NCBI GenBank assembly: GCA_965196605.1 | Contig: CBDAKK010000005.1 | Location: 1-64,000 of the forward strand | Length of the DNA: 64,000 bases | Reading direction: 5' to 3' | Origin: CBDAKK01 sp965196605 | GTDB lineage: Bacteria; Spirochaetota; Spirochaetia; WTKD01; G963693115 | Shown here: in pieces, positions 8,136 through 16,717 of the stretch | Position numbering within the stretch: position 1 is the stretch's first letter | How the letters are laid out: each line of letters begins with the position of its first letter | The notes under the pieces: model-generated | Databases searched by the model: none | Told to the model about the DNA's origin: nothing | What the model saw: the letters and a program-made list of their open reading frames with translations, nothing else | Position numbers and translations under genes: made by a program

Positions 8136-9584
8136 ATGAAAAACATCAAACATCAGCCCTTGTTTAAAATGCTTTTTATACTTGTGGTGGTTCTTGTGCT
8201 GCTCATTCCCAAGGCCATGATTATTTCTTTGGTGTATGAACGAGAAGGCAGACGCGAACAGAGCATTGAGAGTGTGACTCAGCAATGGGGTAAGGAGCAG
8301 ACTGTGGTAGGTCCTATAGTTTCAGTGCCTTATCATCGATATATAACACTCGAAAATGATGAGGTTAAAAAAACCAAGGAGTATATTCATTTTTTACCGA
8401 GCACACTTAATACAACAGCGACCATAAAGCCCGAAGTGCGCTATAAAGGAATTTACGAGGTTGTAGTATACAATTCTTTCATTAAGGTTTCTGGCTCATT
8501 TGATATACAGTACGATATTTTTGACGATGTTGCTGTGGAGGACATTCTCGTCGATCAAGCATTTGTCTCATTGGGAGTAAGTGATTTGCGAGGTATAGAA
8601 AACCAAGTTGCTTTGCAATGGAATGATGAAACTATTTTTTTTGATTCGGGGCTAAAAACGCAAGTACTAACAGGCAAAACAGAGACACGCGATAATTCTT
8701 TTAGGCATGAGGAAGATGCAAATGTGCTAAAAAGTGGTATTAGCGCGAATCTCGATGCGGTGTTGAATAATACTCAGCATGAGTTCTTGTTTGAACTTGA
8801 GCTACAGGGGAGTACGGAATTAAATTTTGTGCCTGTTGGAAAAACAACAGAAGTAACTATGAATTCCACATGGGACAGTCCCAACTTTGTGGGGAATTTT
8901 TTGCCCGACTCAAGAGAAATTTCAGAGGATGGATTTTCTGCCTATTGGAACGTGTTACACCTCAATCGCAATTTCCCCAATGCGTGGCTTTCAACCTCAG
9001 AAGATGCCACCTATGCACAGTCAATGTATGACGCTGCCTTTGGCACGCAACTATTCATGTCTGCGAGCAATTATCAAAAGTCCACGCGCGCAGCGAAGTA
9101 TGCAGTGCTTATCATTATTCTCACGTTTTTGGCCTTCCTTTTCATTGAACTTTTGCAGAGCGGTTTTTCGCGCATACACTCCATCCAGTATATTCTCGTA
9201 GGTCTTGCCTTGCTCTTGTTTTACTCACTCCTTTTGGCAATTTCTGAACACCTCGGCTTTAATGCAGCGTTTCTCATTTCAGCCATTGCGACCCTCTCCT
9301 TAATCACCGTGCACATGCAGGCATTATTAAAACTGTGGCGGGTCAGCGCTTTAATTGCAGGTATTCTCACCATACTCTACGGCTTTGTCTTTGTCATAAT
9401 TCAGCTTAAAGACTACGCCTTGCTTGTAGGCACGCTTGGTCTTTTTGTGATATTAGCTATTGTTATGCATTTTGCGCGTAAAATAGACTGGTACACTGTT
9501 GGTATGGACTACGAAAAAACAAAAGAGCAAAAACAAGTGGAGCAAGAGACACGTGTTACCAGTGCTAAAAAAGATAAGCCTTAA
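8136..9584 (+). CDS. creD: CreD-like inner membrane protein
   Basis: A 482-residue protein of the CreD family, an inner membrane family of unknown biochemical role whose E. coli member is controlled by CreBC. One N-terminal membrane helix (residues about 9-30) leads into a large extracytoplasmic beta-rich region with the family's YERE.RR, VGPI and FLPS motifs, then five or six C-terminal helices (LIIILTFLAFLFIEL onward). The start at 8136 is chosen for TAGGAG seven bases upstream. No creB/creC neighbours are seen. Confidence 0.82.
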   Translation: MKNIKHQPLFKMLFILVVVLVLLIPKAMIISLVYEREGRREQSIESVTQQWGKEQTVVGPIVSVPYHRYITLENDEVKKTKEYIHFLPSTLNTTATIKPEVRYKGIYEVVVYNSFIKVSGSFDIQYDIFDDVAVEDILVDQAFVSLGVSDLRGIENQVALQWNDETIFFDSGLKTQVLTGKTETRDNSFRHEEDANVLKSGISANLDAVLNNTQHEFLFELELQGSTELNFVPVGKTTEVTMNSTWDSPNFVGNFLPDSREISEDGFSAYWNVLHLNRNFPNAWLSTSEDATYAQSMYDAAFGTQLFMSASNYQKSTRAAKYAVLIIILTFLAFLFIELLQSGFSRIHSIQYILVGLALLLFYSLLLAISEHLGFNAAFLISAIATLSLITVHMQALLKLWRVSALIAGILTILYGFVFVIIQLKDYALLVGTLGLFVILAIVMHFARKIDWYTVGMDYEKTKEQKQVEQETRVTSAKKDKP

Positions 9585-9612
9585 TTGCTGTTGGTACTGA
9601 TGCGCAAAACAC

Positions 9613-11136
9613 CTAGCGTGTTTCGTGCATTGATAGAAAGCCATGGGTTTTTTCTTTATCAAGATGTACGTGTAGCGTTTTTGTATGCGAAGGCAAGACT
9701 TGCGCTATGCTGTTTTTAACGCGCCGCAGGTGCTTTACCCTTGTGTAGACAACGTCTACATGTGTAGCGTTTTTCGCCTTGCTGAACAGTGCGGCAAGGC
9801 GCGCGCATTCTAGCAGCAGCTCAAGCGGCGCACTTTTGGTGCTAGCCGCACCCTTTGTTTTGCTAGATGCGCGAGGACAGCGCAGAAACACAAAGCCGCC
9901 CTTCATTCCCAAAACGTGCATCCATATGTCTTCGCCTCGCGCGTAATGGCGAAGCAGCGCGTCACTTTCCATGGCGTTGCGCCCTATGGCAATACTAAAA
10001 CTGTCTTTGCGCAAAAAAATGCCGCGCTGTTTTTTCTCCTGTTTGGTTTCCGCTTGCCCGCTTGCAACTACTTGATGCTGACGCACATATTCTAAGACGC
10101 GCTCGGGAATAATAATGTCTTCATTCTCAAGAGAATTTTCATCTTCTGCGCATTCGGGCAAAAGCAGCGCAAGTGCCTTGGCGTGTTCCAACTCCGCGAG
10201 GCAAGCATGGTAACGCGCCCTTGTGTTTTCAAGCGCCCCGCGCGCCTTCTTTGCCTTTTCAAAATAACGCTGTGCGTTTTCCGTTGCGCTTTGTGTTGCC
10301 TCCAATGCAATTACCACATCGCCCCTTTCCCCTGCGCCGCTTATTCGCAACTCAGAATCCCCCAGAGTAATTTCATGAGCATGCGCTAGGAGCATTTTGC
10401 CGTACTCTGTGTATAAGTCCGCGTTGTCTTTGTTTTTTATTTGCGCTTCCAAGCTTACGCATGTAGTATGCAAATACAATATTCTCTTTTCAAGCGTTGC
10501 CCTAGCCTTTTTTAGCAAGGCTTTTTTAGTAGCATGCTCATGTTGCTTTTGATAATATGATTCAACGTATTGGTTGAATGAAGTGCCGCTCCAGTTGCGT
10601 ACAGTCCTTGCAGAATCCGCCTCACTCGGTGAGTTTTGCGGCAGATTGAAGCGTTCTTGTGGCATGAGCTTTTGCTTAGGGCTGCGGTACAAGAGGTCTA
10701 TGATGGTGTTTTGTACATCCGTATAGACTATGTTCACGTTGTTGCTCCACAACTTACAGTACAAATAGCGTTCCCATAGCTGCTCATTATTTTCCTTGTT
10801 GTTTTCACCCTCTTGGCGCACCTTGCGTGCAAGGTGTATTCTTACAATTCTGTTGTCATTTACATGCACAATAGACTGCACATACGCACCCACTATTTTG
10901 GACTGTAGCAGCTGTTGAAAGCGCTGTGGCTTTTTGGGCTTTGCAAGTTTTTTTTCAGACTTGTGAAGGCGCACGGCACCCTGTGACAAATAAACATGCA
11001 CGCGCTGTACCGCGCCTTGTACGTACAATTCCATGTACAAACTTTGTATGCTCGGTTGATAGATTTCTTGCACGCGCGCGCCGCTAAACTGCCATTCTGA
11101 AAGTATGAGGTCTATTTCTCTACGGTTAAGCGACAT
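9613..11136 (-). CDS. rqcH: RqcH/NFACT-family ribosome quality control protein
   Basis: NFACT proteins (RqcH/Rqc2, formerly annotated fibronectin-binding) bind stalled 50S-peptidyl-tRNA and add C-terminal alanine tails. Seen here: the N-terminal domain MSLNRREIDLIL..GARVQEIYQP, a central coiled coil (roughly residues 200-320) and the C-terminal NFACT-R domain with GRNAMESDALLRHYARGEDIWMH. About 507 residues. ATG at 11136 is chosen because family members begin with this MSLN-type motif; a TTG at 11154 with GTGAG upstream is possible. Last gene of a hisD-folC-rqcH operon. Confidence 0.88.
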   Translation of the reverse strand: MSLNRREIDLILSEWQFSGARVQEIYQPSIQSLYMELYVQGAVQRVHVYLSQGAVRLHKSEKKLAKPKKPQRFQQLLQSKIVGAYVQSIVHVNDNRIVRIHLARKVRQEGENNKENNEQLWERYLYCKLWSNNVNIVYTDVQNTIIDLLYRSPKQKLMPQERFNLPQNSPSEADSARTVRNWSGTSFNQYVESYYQKQHEHATKKALLKKARATLEKRILYLHTTCVSLEAQIKNKDNADLYTEYGKMLLAHAHEITLGDSELRISGAGERGDVVIALEATQSATENAQRYFEKAKKARGALENTRARYHACLAELEHAKALALLLPECAEDENSLENEDIIIPERVLEYVRQHQVVASGQAETKQEKKQRGIFLRKDSFSIAIGRNAMESDALLRHYARGEDIWMHVLGMKGGFVFLRCPRASSKTKGAASTKSAPLELLLECARLAALFSKAKNATHVDVVYTRVKHLRRVKNSIAQVLPSHTKTLHVHLDKEKTHGFLSMHETR

Positions 11137-11157
11137 GGGGCTATTGTAGCGCAATGC

Positions 11158-12552
11158 TCACGCTTGTACGCACAAGGCGCGTGCGGTGCTACACAAATAT
11201 AGCGAGCCTATTACTCCGATGACGGACGTTGCGTCTTGATTGCTGCCTTTGGCGCGCTCTACGCTCTGTGTGCAAAATTCGCGCGCGCGCGTAAGTGCAA
11301 GCTCTATGTCCGTGCACAACTCCAGAGTAGAAAAATCTTTCTTGAGCATTTCGTACAGTGTTTCATGCGCGGAGTCAAAGTCTTGTCCGCAAGTTGTTAC
11401 CACAATGTGTGAAAAAAAACTGCGGTGCGCGCGCAATATGGCACAAGCGCCACGGTGGTTTTTGCCCTTCAGCATGCCTATTACTAAGCAGGCGCGTGGA
11501 AACAGCGCCTCCAAGCAGGCGCAAGAATTTTTTATGGACTGCTCGGTATGTGCGCCATCTAAAAAAATGCTTGGACTCCCTTGCAATAATTCACAACGTG
11601 CGGGCAAGGCAATGTTTTTTTGCATGCGCACGCGTCCGTTCACCATTTTGGCAACATGCGCAGCGTTTTTTGTCGTGTTCGCTATATAATGCGCCACCGC
11701 CACATGCGCAAGCACTTGGTCGTCTAAGAGCGCCTTGCCCAGTGTCGCGGTTTCGTACGTAAAAGTGTGCGTTTCGCCCTCAAGGGCAAGTGACACGCAT
11801 GCCCGAGTCCCCGCTGGTTTTATTACAACGTCTTCTATGGTACAGTGGTCGGGCATGTAGTAGAGCGCGCTCCCCTGCTTTTTTGCCTCTGCTCCTAACA
11901 CGCGCATGACTTCTCCATGCACCTGTGCAGCAACCCACACGGGCACCCCCCGCTTAATAATCCCCGCCTTATCATGTGCAATTTCCCTAATAGTGCGTCC
12001 CAAAACATCGGTGTGTTCGTACTCTATTTCGCCAATGATACACAGCTCGGGGTCTATCACATTGGTCGTATCATAGCGCCCACCTATGCCAACTTCCACA
12101 ACTGCCCACTGACACCCTGCGTTCTTAAATGCGCAAAAGGCCGCAGCGGTGAGCGTCTCAAAAACCGTTGGCACAAAATCGGGGCTGTTTTGTTGATGCT
12201 CGAGTACGCGCGCATGAATGTAATTCAAAATTCGTAAAAATTCCTCATCCGAAATCATCTGCCCATCTATGCAAATACGCTCGTTATAGACATTAACATG
12301 CGGTGATATGAAAAGCCCGCTTTTGTAGTTTTGCAAATGCAAGACGGCATCGGCGGTTTTGGCCATGGTGCTTTTACCCTTGGAGCCCGTTATGTGAATA
12401 ATACGAAAGGCCGCGTGAGGATTCTCGCAAAGTTCAAGTAATGTTCGCATCATCACAAGCTTTTCCAGTTTTGAGTTATATATTCGAGATGATGACTTTG
12501 GCAGTTTCTCAAGCCAAAGTAGGGCGTCTTGTAAAGAATTGAATGCATCCAT
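11158..12552 (-). CDS. folC: Mur-ligase-family folylpolyglutamate synthase/dihydrofolate synthase
   Basis: FolC adds glutamate to folates (and, in bifunctional forms, to dihydropteroate). 464 residues with the ATP-binding loop GSKGKS at 56-61, SPHV..YNERI and the EVGIGGRYD(T)TN motif, and a C-terminal domain beginning near VNGRVRM. Starts 11 bases after the hisD-like stop and ends 22 bases before rqcH, so the three genes are probably one operon. Whether it is mono- or bifunctional cannot be read from the sequence. Confidence 0.9.
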   Translation of the reverse strand: MDAFNSLQDALLWLEKLPKSSSRIYNSKLEKLVMMRTLLELCENPHAAFRIIHITGSKGKSTMAKTADAVLHLQNYKSGLFISPHVNVYNERICIDGQMISDEEFLRILNYIHARVLEHQQNSPDFVPTVFETLTAAAFCAFKNAGCQWAVVEVGIGGRYDTTNVIDPELCIIGEIEYEHTDVLGRTIREIAHDKAGIIKRGVPVWVAAQVHGEVMRVLGAEAKKQGSALYYMPDHCTIEDVVIKPAGTRACVSLALEGETHTFTYETATLGKALLDDQVLAHVAVAHYIANTTKNAAHVAKMVNGRVRMQKNIALPARCELLQGSPSIFLDGAHTEQSIKNSCACLEALFPRACLVIGMLKGKNHRGACAILRAHRSFFSHIVVTTCGQDFDSAHETLYEMLKKDFSTLELCTDIELALTRAREFCTQSVERAKGSNQDATSVIGVIGSLYLCSTARALCVQA

Positions 12553-12563
12553 GACTACGCGGC

Positions 12564-13874
12564 TTATTTTGTACGCGTCTCAAGCGCGCATTCGTGAAAA
12601 TGAAACCCCTCATACCTCGCGAGCCTTTGCACATGCGGGCTTAAAATTCCGTGCCCTTCTTTTGAAATTTTTATGATGCTGGTTTCTCTGAGAAAATCGG
12701 ACACAGAAATTCCCGAATAAGCCTTGCTCATGCCGCCCGTGGGCAGCACGGCATTTGGTCCCGCCATGTAGTTTGCAAGACTAAATTGCGAATATTCGCC
12801 CATGAGAATTTCGCCTACATTGTGTACGTCCGCCACTATGAAGGAAGGGGACTTTGAGTGTATCATCAAATGTTCAGGCGCTATGGAGTTGCATATGGAA
12901 GCGACCATTTCCTCACTCTCGGCGACTATGACGGGCGGGTATTTTTCAAAGACCTCTTGCAATATGCGCTTGGTTTGCTCTGGAGTGTTCTCAAGTATTT
13001 TGTTCAAGTGCGCGCATACTTGTGCGGCATACTCTGCCTTGTGGGTAAGCACCAGCGACATAGAGTCTGCGCCATGCTCTGCTTCTATGCACGCGTCATA
13101 TGCAACCATGCGTGCGGACGTGGAGCCATCTGCTATTATGACAGCCTCTGAAGGCCCTGCAGGCAAGCCCGTATGTACTACGTTACTTACGTAGCGTTTT
13201 GCAGCTGATACAAAGGCGCTGCCCGGCCCGGTTATTTTTACCACGGGTGCTATGCGCTTTGTGCCATAGGCAAGCGCCGCAATACCCTGCGCCCCGCCAA
13301 CCTTGTACACCTCGTGCACGCCCGAAAGTCGCGCTGCGTATAAACACGCTGCGTCAATGCTGCCGTCTGCGTGTGGCGGGGTTATCATGACTCGGCGCGG
13401 CACATTTGCTATGCGCGCAGGCAGTGCCAACATATACACCATTGAAGGAAATTTGCCCTTCCCCTGTGGCACGTATATACCCACAGACTCTATTGGCAAA
13501 ATACGCTTGCCTGCAAACACGCCCTTGCGCACCTCTGACAAGACAGTATCCCTATATATCGTGTCTTTGTTGTGATAACTCTCTACACTCCGTATTGCGT
13601 GCTCTATCGCTTCTTTTACCTCATTATCAAGAGACGCCTCAGCTTCGTCAAACTCTTTTTCACTTACCCGTATCTTTGCGGGCGCTATTTCCGCCTTCTC
13701 AAATTTCTTGGTATACTCTGCCACAGCATCATCTCCCCGTACACGTACTGCTTCAATGATGGGTTTCACCGCCTTTGCAAAATTGTCTATGTCGCGCTGC
13801 GAACGATAGAAAATTTCGTGTTTCTTTTGTGGCGTTATGCGACTCCATTTTTTAGGAGCAATGGATGATTTCAT
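12564..13874 (-). CDS. hisD: histidinol dehydrogenase-family protein
   Basis: A 436-residue member of the HisD family (NAD-dependent oxidation of an alcohol to an acid). The GGAQGIAALAYGT and GPG motifs and the catalytic pair Glu334-His335 (APEHL) are present, as is the C-terminal zinc-ligand His427. Against E. coli HisD, three active-site positions differ: the Gln259 zinc ligand is Glu264, the Asp360 zinc ligand is Asn368, and substrate-contact His367 is Ala375. No other histidine genes are nearby. It is therefore likely a HisD paralogue acting on another alcohol; histidine synthesis cannot be ruled out. First gene of the hisD-folC-rqcH operon. Confidence 0.82.
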   Translation of the reverse strand: MKSSIAPKKWSRITPQKKHEIFYRSQRDIDNFAKAVKPIIEAVRVRGDDAVAEYTKKFEKAEIAPAKIRVSEKEFDEAEASLDNEVKEAIEHAIRSVESYHNKDTIYRDTVLSEVRKGVFAGKRILPIESVGIYVPQGKGKFPSMVYMLALPARIANVPRRVMITPPHADGSIDAACLYAARLSGVHEVYKVGGAQGIAALAYGTKRIAPVVKITGPGSAFVSAAKRYVSNVVHTGLPAGPSEAVIIADGSTSARMVAYDACIEAEHGADSMSLVLTHKAEYAAQVCAHLNKILENTPEQTKRILQEVFEKYPPVIVAESEEMVASICNSIAPEHLMIHSKSPSFIVADVHNVGEILMGEYSQFSLANYMAGPNAVLPTGGMSKAYSGISVSDFLRETSIIKISKEGHGILSPHVQRLARYEGFHFHECALETRTK

Positions 13875-13929
13875 GACTATAAGTATAGTCCAACAAATGC
13901 GCGCATGTAGTGCGGTATCACTTGCAATG

Positions 13930-14565
13930 AGCTCATACTCATACTTCTTGTTGCCACGGCATGTGACGCGATACGATGATGCCTTGGTTGGCTGTACTTG
14001 CTATAAGCTCCATCTCTGTGTTGCGCCGTCCATGGCGCTCAATGCGTCCCATCCGTGGCACGGGCGTCGCCCGTTCTTCGTGCTCCCGACTTTGATGCGA
14101 ATACTCCATTTCTGCTACGCTGCGCTTCGCAATCTGAATGTCAGCATCCCCTCGCTACGCTCGCGACTTTGGTTCTTGCTATAAGCTCCATGTCTGTGTC
14201 GCGTTGCGACACTTATTTTAATCGTTTCTAGCCGCTCGCGCTTGTCAGCGCTCCCGACTTTGGTGCAAGTGCTCATACAAACTTATTTTCATACAATCTT
14301 CATGCTTGCGTAGAGTATCTATGTCATTACTGCTTTAGCACACAGGAGGCTTTTTTCTCTTTTTTTGGTTCTTTTTTTCTCTTTTTTGCATCCATAAAAA
14401 AGAGAAAAAAAGAACGGCTATCCGAAGTGTTTGCATAGTGCTCTTTGCCTCGTGGCAACAAGAAGCGTTCATGCAATACCGCTGGTAGCATGTCACTGCA
14501 TATGCAAATACCGCGTCTTACCCCGTGGGGGTGTGGGGGTGTGGGGGTAACTCCCCCACAAAGGC
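13930..14565. repeat. long dispersed repeat mosaic
   Basis: Contains an inverted copy of the 1540-1640 block (CTTTAGCACACAGGAGGC region at about 14334), a block around GCATGTGACGCGATACGATG at 13960 that recurs inverted near 57035, GTCCATGGCG and CCATCCGTGGCACGGGCG blocks, and a GTGGGGG...CTCCCCCAC stem at 14541-14560. A TCTCTTTTTT/AAAAAAGAGA inverted repeat is at 14379-14406. No credible gene lies in 13875-14719. Confidence 0.7.
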
Positions 14566-14570
14566 ATAAG

Positions 14571-14809
14571 CCTATGCTTTACAAGCATTTACAACACACA
14601 TCTCATAATGAAAAAATTCACAAAAAAAATGATTTTTTTTTGCAAAAAATACTTGTTTTTTCTGTAGATAATTCATAAAATAATAAGCAAATATTCAATA
14701 ATTCTTACGGAGGAATTTTATGAACAAGTTTCATTTTTTTCGCGTACTTGTGTGCGCATTTTCTTTGGCAAGCGTAACGCTTTTTGTTGCTCCACCCGCT
14801 GCACAGGCT
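14571..14809 (+). repeat. secreted-peptide cassette, constant 5' part, copy 1
   Basis: About 240 bases nearly identical to 15881-16117 and, up to the break, 18289-18495. It holds a conserved upstream leader, a promoter (TTGTTT at 14653, 17-base spacer, TAAAAT at 14676), a ribosome binding site ACGGAGGA and the first 30 codons of the following gene. Confidence 0.85.
14653..14681 (+). promoter_or_regulatory. cassette promoter, copy 1
   Basis: TTGTTT and TAAAAT 17 bases apart, conserved in all three cassette copies (copy 2: TTGTGT at 15961, TAAAAT at 15984; copy 3: TTGTGT at 18366, TAATGT at 18389). The conservation of both boxes and spacing supports the call. Confidence 0.6.
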
Positions 14810-14995
14810 CAATTTATAAATCCTGGCGAACAAAAAGCGATAACTTCTTTCAATCCAGCAAAGTATAAAAGCTATGGGTTGTGTCTACGAGAGGCAAGGA
14901 AGATAAAGATAGATTGGAACACTCCAGACACGGAGACACCTGCAGCCAAGTGTCGTACCGCACAAAGGAGAGGAGTATGGGGACGGGGGCAATAA
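14720..14995 (+). CDS. small secreted protein with cassette signal peptide (copy 1)
   Basis: 91 residues. Residues 1-30 are a signal peptide (MNKFHFF, hydrophobic core, cleavage likely after AAQA) that differs from copy 2 at only one position. The mature part, about 61 residues beginning QFINPGEQ, is basic, has two cysteines (GLCLRE, AAKCRT) and shares no similarity with copy 2. The last residues (RRGVWGRGQ) are encoded by a degenerate piece of the GTGGGGG repeat, so the true end may have been altered. Function unknown; a small exported effector, toxin or adhesin is possible. Confidence 0.65.
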   Translation: MNKFHFFRVLVCAFSLASVTLFVAPPAAQAQFINPGEQKAITSFNPAKYKSYGLCLREARKIKIDWNTPDTETPAAKCRTAQRRGVWGRGQ

Positions 14996-15048
14996 CTAAG
15001 CCTACGCGTTAGCTTAGCAGTGCATGTTTGAACATGCACGCATTATAT

Positions 15049-15091
15049 GGGCATGGATGGAATGTGATATTCTGCTCATGCCCTTTATTAT
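15049..15091 (+). terminator. terminator of cassette copy 1
   Basis: GGGCATG pairs with CATGCCC across a 22-base loop, followed by TTTATT. It is preceded by two more hairpins (CTAAGC/GCTTAG at 14996-15017 and GTGCATG/CATGCAC at 15020-15039). Related hairpins in the same order follow copy 2. Confidence 0.6.
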
Positions 15092-15279
15092 GTACGCCCA
15101 GTACCCCAACATACAAAGCTGCTTTGTGTGTTTACGATATTCACAACACCACATGTGGCGTTAGCCCCACACCTGAAGTAATCCTGCGCCACGCATGCGT
15201 AGCACCTTAATGTATGCTTTCATCATTTTTATGATATAATTCATGTATAGCAGAAAAGGTTTTACCCGCACAACCAATT

Positions 15280-15573
15280 ATGAAAGGATCCTTTACAGGG
15301 AGTATTACTAAGGGGCTGAACTCCATGGGCGCGTTGGCTATTATTGCGCTTGTGACGGCTTTATTTGGCGTTGTTACGGCTTTGTTTTTATACAACGCAA
15401 CAAAGATAGACAATCTTTCTACCGAAATAAATCAACGCTTTGATACGGTAAACCAACGCTTTGAGGCTATGGATGCAAGAGTGGATCAGCTAGAAAAATC
15501 ATTAGACAAAAGGCTTGATAGTATTGAAAAAGCAATTCTCAGCCTCACCCACGAAATAAAAAGCAAAAAATAA
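15280..15573 (+). CDS. membrane-anchored coiled-coil protein, 97 aa
   Basis: One N-terminal membrane helix (about residues 17-38, MGALAIIALVTALFGVV) followed by a heptad coiled coil (about 40-95: NQRFDTVNQRFEAMDARVDQL). A TATAAT-like box lies at 15234. Neither start has a strong binding site; ATG 15325 with AAGGGG upstream is an alternative that would begin at the membrane helix. Small membrane coiled-coil proteins of this form occur in phage and host genomes. It lies between cassette copies 1 and 2; any link is unknown. Confidence 0.6.
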   Translation: MKGSFTGSITKGLNSMGALAIIALVTALFGVVTALFLYNATKIDNLSTEINQRFDTVNQRFEAMDARVDQLEKSLDKRLDSIEKAILSLTHEIKSKK

Positions 15574-15689
15574 TTTTACATATTTGTTTACATTGGCATG
15601 GCAAGCCTCCCAAACAATGAGGGGCTATGTCGAACGCGTACGCAAAAGAAGGCCAACCTCGACCTCATCATATTTGCTCCCAGTGTCTC

Positions 15690-15752
15690 AGTCACAAGAG
15701 GCGCTCACCTAACATGTGGGGTGGGGGCAACTCCTCCACAAAGGCACGTATT
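15690..15752. repeat. dispersed GTGGGGG stem repeat
   Basis: GTGGGGTGGGGGCAACTCCTCCACAAAGGCA-type element, a degenerate copy of the stem at 14541 and 4078. No gene is supported in 15574-16027. Confidence 0.55.
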
Positions 15753-15880
15753 GACTCAAAACAAAGCAATAAAGTTTTCAAAATTGCAGAAAAAATGCGC
15801 ATATTTGTGTGCAAAAAACGCATAAATTCAAAGCTACCTTGTGTGTTATAGGCATGGACGACGCTTATCTAGCACTAAGT

Positions 15881-16117
15881 CTATGTTTTATAAGCATTTA
15901 TAACGCGCATGTAATAATGAAAAAATTTTATAAAAAAATGATTTTTTTTGTAAAAAGTACTTGTGTTTTTTGTGAAGAATTCATAAAATAATAAGCAAAT
16001 ATTCAATAATTCTTACGGAAGAATTTTATGAACAAGTTTCATTTTTTTCGCGTACTTGTGTGCGCACTTTCTTTGGCAAGCGTAACGCTTTTTGTTGCTC
16101 CACCCGCTGCACAGGCT
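15881..16117 (+). repeat. secreted-peptide cassette, constant 5' part, copy 2
   Basis: Near-identical to 14571-14809, with promoter boxes at 15961 and 15984, ACGGAAGA as ribosome binding site, and the signal peptide codons. Similarity stops at the signal peptidase site and resumes just after the stop codon at 16252. Confidence 0.85.
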
Positions 16118-16252
16118 ACACAAGCAGTGAGTGATAGAGCAAAGATACATGCTGACTTTAAGCAGTGTATAGATGTTGCTCAAACTCCTTTAGATTCTAT
16201 AAAATCTCACCAGCAAAAAAATAAGGCGCTGAAGGCGCTCGGTGGTAACTAA
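16028..16252 (+). CDS. small secreted protein with cassette signal peptide (copy 2)
   Basis: 74 residues: the same 30-residue signal peptide as copy 1 with one substitution (F14 to L), then a mature segment of about 44 residues beginning TQAVSDRAK, helical in character, with a single cysteine and the C-terminus KALKALGGN. The mature part is unrelated to copy 1. Promoter, leader and terminator match copy 1, so the two genes should be expressed alike. Function unknown. Confidence 0.7.
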   Translation: MNKFHFFRVLVCALSLASVTLFVAPPAAQATQAVSDRAKIHADFKQCIDVAQTPLDSIKSHQQKNKALKALGGN

Positions 16253-16301
16253 GCCTACGCGTTAGCCTAAGAGTGCATGCGTGAAGATGCACCCATTATG
16301 G

Positions 16302-16343
16302 GCATGGGTAGAATAGTGATATTCTGCCCATGCCCTTTATTAT
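16302..16343. terminator. terminator of cassette copy 2
   Basis: GGGCATGGG pairs with CCCATGCCC and the inner AGAATA with TATTCT, giving a long stem followed by TTTATT. It is a stronger version of the copy 1 terminator. The preceding CTAAGC and GTGCATG hairpin positions are also similar to copy 1. Confidence 0.7.
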
Positions 16344-16571
16344 GCATGCCCAGCACCTTGAACATACAAGGCGTGATAGCAAAACATACTTGCTTCAGTT
16401 TTCTTATTCCCTACGGCGTTAGCCTCGCTCACATAGCTTCCTAAACTCAGCTTCTTAGTACCTACGGCGCTAGCCCCACACATCAAGCAACCCTGCGCGA
16501 CCCGTGCGTAGCACCTCAAAGTACATACACATATAGGCACATATAGTCGCGCACAGCGCAAGAAACGCTCG

Positions 16572-16614
16572 CTTAAGTACTCGGGGGTGTGGGGGCACAC
16601 CCCCAAAAGGCGAG
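16572..16614. repeat. dispersed GTGGGGG stem repeat
   Basis: GGGGGTGTGGGGGCACACCCCC-type stem; related to 4078, 14541 and 57140. Bases 16344-16571 show no gene. A 12-codon open frame at 16645-16683 behind a TATAAT at 16633 might be a leader for chrA, but support is slight. Confidence 0.5.
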
Positions 16615-16717
16615 GCATGTGTGAAGGGGGGCTATAATAGAGCTATGAAAAGGATTTTAGGGCTGGCGTGGCTGTGCGTTTGATTGAAAAATGCTTTGTG
16701 GTGTCACAACATAAGAG

